DNA of 64,000 nt, taken from the NCBI GenBank assembly GCA_948567375.1, contig OX419756.1, positions 29,526,333 through 29,590,332 of the forward strand. Direction: 5' to 3'. The notes beneath the pieces are model-generated. The model saw nothing but the letters and a program-made list of their open reading frames with translations, did no database searches and had not been told where the DNA came from. Shown piece after piece: positions 49,223 through 59,813 of this stretch. Each line of letters begins with the position of its first letter. Positions within the stretch are counted from its first letter, which is position 1. A program made the translations under genes and the position numbers. The DNA is from Lunularia cruciata. Its lineage: Eukaryota; Streptophyta; Marchantiopsida; Lunulariales; Lunulariaceae.

Positions 49223-49647
49223 TGTAACAATATGGAGTTTAGCGACAAACTTAGTAGACTAATGAAGTAAGAAATAAGACAAATTAGCCTATAATATTCC
49301 AGAAGTATCTAGGAAGCTTCTTGGGAAGCTTCCTGGCTAGCTTAGCTTGCATCCCAAGTAGGTAACTTCTAGAAGGAAGCTTCTAGAAGCTCCCAACTAG
49401 CTTAGCTTGCATGCCAAGTAAGCGACTTATAGAAGGAAACTTCTTGAGAAACTTCCTAGTTAACTTGGCTTGCACTCTAAGAAAATGGCTCAAGGAAGCT
49501 TCTTGAGAAGCTTTTCAAGGGTCTTGTATGCTCCCTATAAATACAAGAGCCAAAGCTCATGCTAGGCATTTAGAGTTTTCTCTTATTCAAGTGTCCCAAT
49601 GTGAGTTTCCATTCTCTTATTTCTCTCCTTGGTCTTGGTCTTTTACA
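49223..49647 (+). repeat. Element E 5' LTR
   Basis: TGTAACAATATGG...TCTTTTACA. It contains a heat-shock-element-like array, with a perfect GAAgcTTCtaGAA at 49,376-49,388, and a TATAAATA box at 49,537-49,544. The primer site follows after one base. Confidence 0.9.
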
Positions 49648-52600
49648 TTGGTATCAAAGCAAGAATGAGATGGATAGAATTTATGGAACACTAAATCCAC
49701 TTCCGACAAACCATTAGGACTTTTGTGTCTAGATATTACCCAAGCATTGGTTCACACAATTCATCACCTTGAGCTTTGGGCAGGATTTTCTACATATGAT
49801 CATTTTGTCTGAGGAATCCTTGATACTTCCAATTGTAACTTATGGAGAACAATAGACGTGTTGCATCTATGTGTTAATAAATTAGATAAATTGGGAGTAG
49901 TGGGATAGAGTAGTAGCCATGGCAGCAATACCAAATATTATCATTGTATGCAACAAAAAATCAAGCACCTTACTTGATTGTTGGATGAACGAGCCTAGCA
50001 ACAACAAGAACACCTAAACAGAGCACCAGTCCAAGATGGAGAAAATCAAATCCAATTCCAAAACCCAAGGTGTTTGAAGGCAAGAATCTTTTGGGCATAA
50101 TGTAGAATTTTGTGTTTGACTGCAAATGTTACTTTGAATCTACCAATCTTCAAGATAAATGGAAATAGATTTGCTTGGCTTCTAGCCAATTGGATGGTGT
50201 GGTAAATTTTTGGTGGTAATTTTGAGTGGAGCGAGCCAAACAACATATTGTTGCACCAATCTTAACATGGGCGGAATTCAAGGATGCAATACTTGGTTGA
50301 TTTCAAACTATAAATGCCACCCAAGCTGCACAAGATAATTTGCAGAGTTGAAGCAGATTGGCTTTATAAGAAGCTACGTCATGTAATTTTAGAACATTAT
50401 CATGCAGATTCTAAATATATGAGAGGGTGAAGTTTTGGATTGATTTGTGATGGACTTGAAGTCACAAACCAAATTGGAGGTGACCATGCAAGAACCACAA
50501 AATGTGGAAGAAGCTATGCAATTGGTTGAGCGCTTTGATTCCTTGGTTGCAACAACTTGGTTTTGACCTCAACCTATACAAAACCTAATAGTACACTATG
50601 CATGGGTGGAGGAACCGACACCAATGGAGATTGATGCTATCCAACGGAGACCACTTGGTACAACGGATAGAGAAAGATTGTGACAAAATGGTGGTTTTTT
50701 TTATTATCGCCAGGTTGGACATCACATTGTTGAATGGCTTCTTAAGAATGTGTAACCTTGACAAGTTGCCTAGATGGAGTTTGTGGAGCGGAATGATCAG
50801 GGAACTAGAGGAATCCCTGTAAGAGATTTTGAGCCGCCTATTGGGAGCTTAATTAGTTCCAATGGGATTGAAGGCTCAACCTATGCAAGTTTGCTTCACT
50901 TGCAAGGTACAATATCTAATTGGAGTTGTAGGATTTTGGTTCATTTTGGAAGTTCAAAGAATTGTATGTCTATGCAAGTAGCAAAAGAATTAGGTATTTC
51001 TATCAAGCTAATAATTGGAAGTAGATTGATGATGGTGGATGGTAGAAAGGGTTCTGCATTCTGTACCTCACATCTTGTTACCTTTAAGATTGGGAAGGAG
51101 TATTTGGAGTGTATGAGGTTTGTAGTGGCACCTTTACACTATGATGTCATTCTAGGACTACCTTGGCTTGAACGTCATAAGGTTCAATTTGATTGGAACC
51201 AATGACAAATTCAAGTACAACACCAAGGTAAGAATTTTTGATAAGGTTGTCTGGCATCTCTAAGTAAGACTCCTAAGAATAGTCAATCCTAAGATGGGAA
51301 GTTTGTCAAGAACGTAACAATAGAGAAAACCTTGAAGGGAGGAAGGATGTGCAAAAGACTGCCTTTTGCACAAGGTATAGGTATTTTGAGTGGAGAGTTC
51401 TACCTTTCGGGCTCACTAATGCTCCAATAGTCTTCATGGATCAGATGCATCAGGTGTTGGATAGACTATTGGATTGTTACATGGTGGTATTCTTAGACGA
51501 TATCTTAATCTTTAGCAAGATAGAGGCAGAACACATGAATCATGTGCAAGGAGTCCTAAGGCAACTATGACAATGGAAATTTTACTACAAGAAGTCAAAG
51601 TGTGTCTTTTAGCAAAAAGAAGTTACCTTCTTGGATCACAATATCTCATTGGAGGGGATCAAGATGGAAGAGGAGAAAATCAAGGCCATTATTGATCGGC
51701 CTACTCCAAAAGATACTATAAAAGTATGGGCATTTAATGGATTGGCCAATTTTTACCAATGATTCATCCACCATTATGCTTATGTGGTTGCACCATTGAC
51801 TAATCTCTAGGGGAAGAACTCAAGTTTCCAATGGACCACCAAGCATGAAGAAGCATTCCAAAAGTTGAAACATATGGTGTCTTCAAGACCCATTCTTCAA
51901 CCATATGATCCTCAGCTATCTTGTGTGGTTGATTTTGATACTTCTAACTTTGCAATTGGAGTTATGTTGCAATAGGAATTCCCAGATGGAGTACATCCCA
52001 TTGCCTTTGTGTCTTGACAACTAAATACAACTGAAAGAAATTACTCTTCTCAAGATTGGGAACAACTTGCAATGGTATATGCCACCAAGGTATGGAGGCA
52101 TTCTCTCTTGGGGAAACAAATGATCATGCAAACTGATCACAAACCATTGTTGCAAACCTTACACTTGGAACACATGAAGAGTGGACATCATTGATGGGAG
52201 GAGCAACTCCAATTGTTTGATATCAAACTTGAGTATACAAACCAAGTCGGTTCCTGTCATACCTGATGCTTTATCATGACGACCTGATTTGAAGTCTCTT
52301 CCTCTCATCACGATGGCAATTACGGCGGTGTCAATTGACTCCAAGGTCCATAACGAGTTTTGGTTAGCTCTACAACAAGATCCCTTCTTCCAAATAGTAC
52401 ATGGTTTTCTGATAGCATATGACAAGGAGTACAACACCTCCTTCAAGGAAGCCCTTCTATTCCATGAGGACCGGATCTATGTTCTAGACAAAGGTGATCT
52501 CAGACTTGTACGCCTTCAAGAAGCGCATGATTTACCAATAGTTGGTCACATGGGTGAGGACAAGACCTTGGGTACCCTCCAATGCCGGTGGTGGTGGCCC

Positions 52601-53837
52601 AACATGGCACACAATGTTTGGGAGTTTGTCTGATTGTGTGAGAGTTTTCAATGCAACAAGGCCAATAACCAGAAGTCAAGTGGACTCCTTCAACCACTCC
52701 TCATTCTAGCTACTTGTTGGGAACATGTGAGCTTAGATCTCATCACCTCCTTGCCCAAGACAAAGCAAGGTCACACAACAATTGTGGTGTTCGCGGATAA
52801 GCTTAATTAGAAAATCCATTTGGCACCAACGGTTGATATTGTAGATGCTCCAACCTTGGTGCAACTCTACTTTGACAATATATTCAAGCATCATGGGATG
52901 CCGTGTGTACTCATCTTTGATTATGATCCTCGCTTCACTGGAAAATTTTGGCAAGCACTCTTCCAAATACTTGGCACCAAGCTTGCTTTGTCCATAGCCT
53001 ATCATCCTCAAATTGATGGAAAAATTGAACTTGAAAATTGCACCTAAAAATTGCGCCTTGGAAGATATACTTTGTGCCTTTGTCAACATTCACCATACCA
53101 ATTGGGATGAATGTCTTGTAGTTGCAGAGTTTACATACAACAATTCTAAAAAGGCAAGCACCGGTTTCTCTTCTTTCTTTCTCAATTTTGGCCAAGACCC
53201 ACTTGTTCTAGATTCCCTTCTTGCTCCTCCCCTGTCTCATGTCCCTCATACTTCCACCTTCTTGACCATCTCCTAATCCCACCAACAAGCCAAATCTCAT
53301 CTCCTTGTTGCTCAAAATTAGTAGAAACAATATACGGATCACTATTACCGCAATTTCAACTTTCAAGTTGGTGATAAGGTCATGCTCTCATCCAATAACA
53401 TCCCTCTCCCACTTGATATCCAAGTTTGTAAACTCACCCCTAATTAGATAGGATCCTTTGATATCACCCAAATTGTCTCTCTTGTTGCTTATCAACTTGT
53501 CTTGCCTTGTAATATGCACATCCATCCTATCTTTCATGTTTCCAAAATGAAACCCTTTGTTCCTAACCCTTCTTCTTTTTCCTCTCAAGTCTAACCTCCC
53601 TCTCCTCCTGTCCCTATCAATGATCATGAGGAATACAAAGTTGACCATATCCTTTCTTGTCGCCATATTCAACAAGGCCGTCAACAACATACAGAGTACA
53701 AGGTCCTTTGGAAAGGGTATACCCTTCATGATGCCACATGGGAACCTCTTCCTCATCTCTAGAATGCACAACTTGCCATCCAAGAGTTTGAAACTTCACT
53801 AGCAATGAGGATGTCACCAACTAGCGGTGGGAGAATA

Positions 53838-54262
53838 TGTAACAATATGGAGTTTAGCGATGAAGTTAGTAAGCTAACAAGGTAACAAATAAGACAAATT
53901 AGCCTTGAATATTCTAGAAGTATCAAAGAAGCTTCTTGGGAAGCTTTCCGGCTGGCTTAGCTTGCACCCCAAGTAGGTAACTTCTAGAAGGAAGCTTCTA
54001 GAAGCTCCCAACTAGCTTAGCTTGCATACCAAGTAAACGACTTCTAGAAGGAAGCTTCTTGAGAAACTTCCCAGTTAACTTGGCTTGCACTCCAAGATAG
54101 CGGCTCAAGGAAACTTCTTGAGAAGCTTCTCAAGGGCCTTGTATGCTCCCTATAAATATAAGAATAAAAGCTCATGCTATGCATTTGGATTTTTCTCTTA
54201 TTCAAGTGTCCTAACGTGAGTTTCTATTCTCTTATTTCTCTCCTTGGCCTCAGTCTTTTACA
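53838..54262 (+). repeat. Element E 3' LTR
   Basis: Same length and ends as the 5' LTR. The perfect GAA/TTC/GAA array is conserved at 53,991-54,003. Confidence 0.9.
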
Positions 54263-54864
54263 TGAAGGACATTGACATCACCACACTACTTCATGCGTTT
54301 TGCAAAACACTTCTACTTTGGGTTGAATCTGTCCTTGGTTTGAATCTATTAAGCAGTGATGAGAAGAAGAAGATTGTTTTGCATTTCCATCCCAATCTAC
54401 GACAAGAAGCCAATGACAAGGAGCAACAATACATATGGCAATTGAAAAGTAATGACGATCATTATGCAAGAACAAGACATGATCGGAAGATGGTTGTGCT
54501 CTTGCCAAGCAAGAAGAAGAAAAGTAAACCCAAGGTGGAGAGCTTGCCAATGTAGCCTTGGAAATTACAAAGAATTGGGCAAAGAAAAGGGAAGCAAGTC
54601 CAAAGGATTGCACCTAAAGAGGAAGTCGAATTGGAAGGCAAAAGCAGAGTCTATGTCAGAGGGATTGGAGGAAGAAGAGGTGGAATTGACCTTGTGGAGA
54701 AATGAGTCTAGCGAGGAGAGTGAGGGTAAACCCAAGGTGCAAAAAGATCAAGAGAAGGAGATGTCTCTACAAGAAGAAATTGAGCGCCAAGAGGCAGATG
54801 AAGAGTTATGGTGGAGTTTGCAAATGAAAGAGTAGAAGGATTGGTGGTTGAGCCAAGTTTGTAG

Positions 54865-55590
54865 ATGCCAGAAGGAGAAGGTTCAAAGGTGGCCTGGCAG
54901 ATTATCAATCTAGATGATGAAGAGAGTTTGGAGGACAAGGTGTCACTGACAATACAAAGATACCGACTTAGTAGTAAGGCATCAGACTCAAAAGAGAAGA
55001 ACCAGATTGTTGAAGTCCCTCTAGAGAAGGTAGTAGGAGAAGCAAGATGCAAGGGATTAGAGTACCTTTGGGATGTGGTATGTCCATTGTTGTTGCAAAT
55101 GGAAAAGAAGAAGAAGGAGAGGCAAAGCAAACATCTTGACATGCATATGGTGTTGCAAGTGCTGGAGAGATTAGAGTCTAAAAATTGGAAGTTGTAGGAG
55201 AGCTTGAGCAGAGGAGAAGAAGAAAGGAAAATCTTGCAAGTAGATGAAGTGTTGCATAAGAAGATCAACAAGAATTTGCAAGAGAAGTTTGAGAAGCAAG
55301 GGAGAGAGTTGGCAATGAAAGTGAAGGAGGTTATGCAAGAAAGACTTTGGGTGGAGAAGTTACAAGCTAAAGTGAAGGCGGAGCAAGAAAATGGCAAGGA
55401 ATTGGTGGACGCTAAGGAAGAAGAGCTTGATGCATTCCAAAAGAAGGTAGAAGAGAAGACAACAGCCTGGCAGCGGGAATTGGCTGAGAACCATCAAGAA
55501 GAAGGAAGGCTAAGAGATCTGGTGCCAAATGTTAGAGGCAAAGATTTACCAATACATGAAGGAGTTGGAGGATTGCACATGGGAGTATGA
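54865..55590 (+). other. Element H coiled-coil reading frames
   Basis: Two adjacent frames (54,865-55,197 and 55,204-55,590) rich in Glu, Lys, Gln and Leu. The second has long helix-forming heptad-like stretches such as KFEKQGRELAMKVKEVMQ and KELVDAKEEELDAFQKKVE. No catalytic motif is present. Predicted coiled-coil proteins of this kind often serve as structural or filament-like parts, but nothing here fixes a role. The upstream frame 54,452-54,835 is similarly charged. Confidence 0.4.
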
Positions 55591-57640
55591 GGAGGAGTTG
55601 AAGCTCAATAAAGATGTGATGGAGGAAGAAAGATAGAGGAAGCAATCAAAGGAATCACTTGAAGAAGTGATCGTGGAACTAAAGGCAAGGTTAACCATAG
55701 AAGCTGAAGTGAGAATGGAAGAATTGGTGTTAATACGAGTTACAATTGCTGGTACAAGAGACAAGAAGTAAGAACACAAAGAAAAAGGACTTGAATGCCT
55801 TGTTGATCAGTCTTAGAACTCAAATTGATAGGAAGATGTTAGATGTAGAGGATAACATTTCTATCAAACTCAGGTTGATTAAGTAAGAGTTAAAAAATCT
55901 TCAAAATACTATACATATCAGACCCAAAGTAATAGAGGTGGGAGTGCAAGTGTCTTTGGATTTGATACTTGACACTTTAGAGAAGAGTGGGTTGCGAGAT
56001 AGTGAGATAGTGAGATAGAAAGATTACCTACAAGGTTAATTGTAGATTAGACCAAAGACATGTTAGAATTGGTAGAAGAATTGGAAGTTGTAGAACCCAA
56101 AGAACATGAGAAGAAGAGACTTTCCTTGGGTTTGGAAGCCAAAGTAAATGTAGACATCATATTGGATTAGGACAATTTTGAGAGAGGAAGAGGTAGATAT
56201 GAAGCGGTGGTTTATCATTTTGGATCTACAAGTTGGTAAAGTTGTTAGGAAGCAATTTAGGAAGTTGAAATTGTCAAGAGCTCAGCCTATATAAGGAGGA
56301 CTTTGCAATAAATTTTTGTTCAGTATTCATTATTCTTGAGAATAGATAAAGCAAACTGTTTTGAAGCAATGCTCATTGCTTGAGCTTAATTCTGAGTATC
56401 AATTCTGTGTTTGTGTTTGTGAATGTTGAGAGAAATTTGAAGTGCAAGTCAATGTGCTTATTGGATGTTCGATTCCACAGCTTTGATCTTCATTCTGTGT
56501 GTTTGATCTTGAGTGAAGTGCAATTAAATCAATGCCTTGATAGATGTGAAAGGAATTGTACTGTTGGTAGTATTTTTGCATTTGTGAAGGCATTATTGAG
56601 TTGATGTGAAGCAATTTTGATCAAGGAAGTTGTGCCTTTAGTGGAGAGGTGGAACACAATTCAGAGGCAAAGTTGTTTTGCAGTGAAATAGCTTTTTTTG
56701 GGATGGACCAAATCATCATAATCAAGTTTTTTTGGAAAGATTTGAATGAGTTGTGATTATGGAGCACTAATTTGTGACAAGGCTGCAAATTAGTGCTTGT
56801 TACTCTCTTTTAGATGTAGTTTCTACCTGAGAGGTTAAAGATGCAATCAAGAAGAACAACATTGTTAATTTGCTTTGTATTTGGATATTTTTGACTCGCA
56901 TTTCTATTGGAACAAACTTTACTTACTTCATTACCACAAAAGTGAATTTTTTGGATTGTCACATCTATCTTGCTATAGATTAAGATATCATCCACAAACA
57001 ACACCATGTATCAATCCAATAGTCCATCCAACACTTGATGCATTTGATCTATGAAGACTGTTGGAGCATTAGTGAACTCAAAAGGTAGAACTCTCTACTC
57101 AAAATGCCTATACCTTATGCAAAAGGCAATCTTTTGCACATCCTCCCTATGAATGGGGATTTGCAAATAGTTGCTACAAAGATCCGACTTGGAGAAGTAT
57201 CATGATCTACTCAATTGATCAAGCAAGTCATCAATCCAAGGCAAGAGATATGCATTCTTCATTGTTTGCTTATTGAGCCCACAATAATCAATATAGAAAT
57301 GAAATCCTCCATCCTTCTTTGTAACAAATAGTACTGGTGCTCCCCAAGGAGAGGTACTATGTTGTATGAAGTCCTTCTCCAACAATTCCATAAGTGTTGT
57401 TTGCAACTCCTCCAACTCCTTTGGTGAGAGCCGATAGATTGGTCTACTCATTAGAGTACTCCTTGGCAATAACTCAATCTTGAAGGGCATACCACAATAG
57501 GAGGGTAATCCCTTTGGCAGATCATCCAGAAACACGTACACAAACTCTTGAACTATTTGATCAACCATTGCTTGATGAAGCTCTTGGCTCTCCTCAGATT
57601 GTCCTTGTGCAATCGACTTGATCTACATTGCAAAAATAGA

Positions 57641-57820
57641 CTTATCTTCCTCCAAAGCTTGCTCTATGGTTGCTTCACTAACAAACTTCCCATCTAGTGA
57701 CTCATCTCTCTTCAAAGCTTGCTCCATGGTTGCCTTCTTGAAAAACTTCCCATCTTTGGGCTCCTCTCTCTCCAAGGCATGCTCTATGGCTACCTTCCTG
57801 ACAAACTTCCCATCTTGGGA
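57641..57820 (-). repeat. 60-bp coding tandem repeat in element F
   Basis: Three exact-length 60-bp units encoding on the minus strand a 20-residue repeat (DGKFV..A..EQAL-type) between protease and reverse transcriptase. Homologous to 11,959-12,169. Confidence 0.85.
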
Positions 57821-59459
57821 CTAACTATTCTTAGGTGTCTTACTCAAATATGTCAGATAACCTGATCGGAAATTCCTACCTTAGTAGTGTACTTGAATTT
57901 GTCGTCGAGTCCAATCAAATTGAACCTTATGATGTTCAAGCCAAGGTAGTCCTATAATGACATCATAGTGTAGAGGAGCCACTACAAACTTTATACACTC
58001 CAAATACTCTTTCCCAATCTTAAAAGTAACATTGTGGGATGTGAGGTACAGAATGCAAAACCCTTTCTACCATCCACCATCATCAATCTATTTCCAATCA
58101 TTGGCTTGACAAGAATACTCAATTTCTTTACTACTTGCATAGACATGCAATTCCTTGAACTTCCAGAATCAACCAAAATCTTACAACCTTAATTAGATAT
58201 CATACCTTGCAAGTGAAGAAAACTTGCATAGGTCAAGCCTTCAATCCAATTGGAATTAATCAAGCTCCCAGTAGACGGCCCAAAATCTCCTATTAGGATT
58301 CCTCATTTCCTTGATAATTCTATTCCACAAACTCCATCTAGGCAACTTGTCAAGGTCGCTTATTCCCAAGTGTACATTTAGCAATGCAATGTCCAACTTG
58401 GCGACAATAAAAACAACCTCCATTTTGTAGCAATCTTTCTCTATCTACTGTACCAAGTGGTCTCCATTGGATAACATCAATCTCCATTGGTGCTGGTTCT
58501 TCCACCCATGCTTATTGTACTAGTACACTTTGTGTAGGTCAAGGTCAAGACCAAGTTGTTGCAACCAAGGAATCAAAGCGCTCAACCAATTGCTTGGCTT
58601 CTTCTATGTTTTGTGGTTCCCGCATGGTCACCTTCAATTTGGTTTGTGACTTCAATCCCCACACAAATTGATCTAGAACTTCACCTTCTTGTATATTTGG
58701 AATTTACATGATGATGTTTTGAAATTGTGTGATGTAGTTCATTACTAAGCCAATATGCTTCAACTCCACCAATTCATCTTGTGTGGCTCGAGCGGCATTT
58801 ATAGTTTAAAATCAACCAAGTATTGTATCCTTGAATTTTGCCCATGTCAAATTTGGTTCAACAATCTGTCATTCAGCTCATTTCACTTGGAATCACCACC
58901 AAAGTTTTGCCACACCATCCAATTGGCTAGAAGCTAAGAGAATCTATTTCCATTCATCTTGGTGGCTTTGAAGTAACATTTGCAGTCAAACACAAAATTC
59001 TCCACTATGCACGAAAGATTCTTGCCTTCAAACACCATGGGTTTTGGAAATTGAATGCAATCTTCTCCATCTTGAACTGACATTCTCTCTATATGTTCTT
59101 GTCATTGCTAGTCTTGTTCATACAACAATTGAGTAAGGTGCTCAATTTGTTGTTGCATCGCAAGGATAACATTTGGTATTACCATCATAGCTACTACTCT
59201 ATCCCACTACTCCCAATTTATCTAATTGATTAACACATAGATGCAACATGTCCACCATTCTCCATAAGTTACAATCGAAAGTATCAAGGGTTCCTCAAAC
59301 AAGGTGATCATATGTAGAAAATCCTACCCAAAGCATGAGGTGATGAATTGTGTGAAATGATGCTGGGATAATATCTGCACATGAAAATCCCAATGGTTTG
59401 GCAGAAGTGGATTTGATGGTCCATAAATTCCATCCATCTCATTTTTGCTCTGATACAAA

Positions 59460-59787
59460 TGTAAAAGACCAAGACCAAGGAGATAGGAGAATGGAAGCTC
59501 ACATTGGGATCTTGGAATGAAGGAAAACTCCAAATTCCTAGCATGAGCTTCAGCTTTGGTATTTATTGGTAGCATAGAAGGCCCTTGAGAAGCTTCTCAA
59601 GAAGCTTCCTTGAGCCACTTTCTTAGAGTGCAAGCCAAGTTAACCAAGAAGCTACTTACTTGAGGTGCAAGCTAACCTAGTCAAGAAGCTTCCCAAGAAG
59701 CTTCTTAGATACTTCTAGAATATTCTAGGCTAATTTGTCTTATTTGTTAGCCCTACTAACTTTGTTGCTAAACTCTATAGTGTAACA
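59460..59787 (-). repeat. Family-C LTR (5' LTR of element F)
   Basis: Ends TGTTACACTATAG and TCTTTTACA on the minus strand. It contains GAAgcTTC pairs at 59,589-59,596 and 59,601-59,608. Confidence 0.8.
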
Positions 59788-59788
59788 T

Positions 59789-59813
59789 TGAGTGAGAGAT
59801 AGGCTGGCTCACA
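59789..59813 (+). repeat. 25-bp remnant of a family-D LTR end
   Basis: TGAGTGAGAGATAGGCTGGC followed by TCACA matches the 3' end of the solo LTR at 17,107-17,798 and directly precedes family-A gag sequence. Confidence 0.5.

Larger units (their letters stand above)
49223..54262 (+). mobile_element. Family-C chromovirus copy E with both LTRs, nested in H
   Basis: The only element in the window with two complete LTRs: 5' LTR 49,223-49,647 and 3' LTR 53,838-54,262, both 425 bp. Flanks are TGGAG and TGAAG (four of five match). Parts in order: primer site 49,649-49,660 (TGGTATCAAAGC); gag about 49,900-50,770; protease about 50,880-51,205 (LVHFGSSKN, then VILGLPWL); reverse transcriptase about 51,345-51,800; RNase H about 51,800-52,270; integrase about 52,290-53,280; chromodomain about 53,606-53,790 (EEYKVDHIL...EYKVLWKGYTLHDATWEP); purine-rich tract before the 3' LTR. 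The two LTRs differ at about one base in ten by eye, mostly transitions, so the insertion is old. It is broken in ten or more places. Confidence 0.85.
48089..56963 (+). mobile_element. Element H: TG...CA-ended element of unknown type
   Basis: Inserted in element F with a perfect 5-bp duplication TCTAT (48,084-48,088 and 56,964-56,968); the F sequence reads continuously across the two sides. Ends are TGTGGTATCC and GGATTGTCACA. With the nested element E removed, H is about 3.8 kb. It carries plus-strand frames without pol motifs (48,502-48,822; 49,035 onward, resuming at 54,263-54,555; 54,452-54,835; 54,865-55,197; 55,204-55,590), the later ones rich in Lys and Glu. TATATAA (56,288) and AATAAA (56,307) lie close together as in an LTR, yet I see no matching long direct repeat at the 48,089 end. 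A non-autonomous LTR-type element is likeliest. It looks broken in several places. Confidence 0.6.
44621..59787 (-). mobile_element. Family-C chromovirus copy F, decayed, hosting nested insertions
   Basis: Minus-strand chromovirus with both LTRs: 3' LTR 44,621-45,843 (enlarged by a family-B solo LTR) and 5' LTR 59,460-59,787. Internal parts, 5' to 3': primer site about 59,446-59,459 (TTTGTATCAGAGC); gag about 59,400-58,380; protease about 58,180-57,900; tandem-repeat linker 57,820-57,641; reverse transcriptase 57,568-56,969, continuing 48,083-47,760 beyond element H; RNase H about 47,760-47,460; integrase 47,400-46,080; chromodomain about 46,070-45,875; polypurine tract next to the 3' LTR. 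Sequences outside the two LTRs differ (CTCTA and TTGAG), so no target duplication is visible. It is broken in many places. Confidence 0.8.

Noticed and set aside
54708-55397. A 229-codon minus-strand frame rich in Ser, Cys, Leu and Phe
   Set aside because: It mirrors the Lys/Glu-rich coiled-coil frames on the plus strand; the composition is the expected complement and no domain is visible.
48089-56963. Element H as a cut-and-paste DNA transposon
   Set aside because: The ends are only weakly inverted, no transposase motif is visible, and the TG...CA ends with 5-bp duplication fit integrase chemistry better; not excluded.
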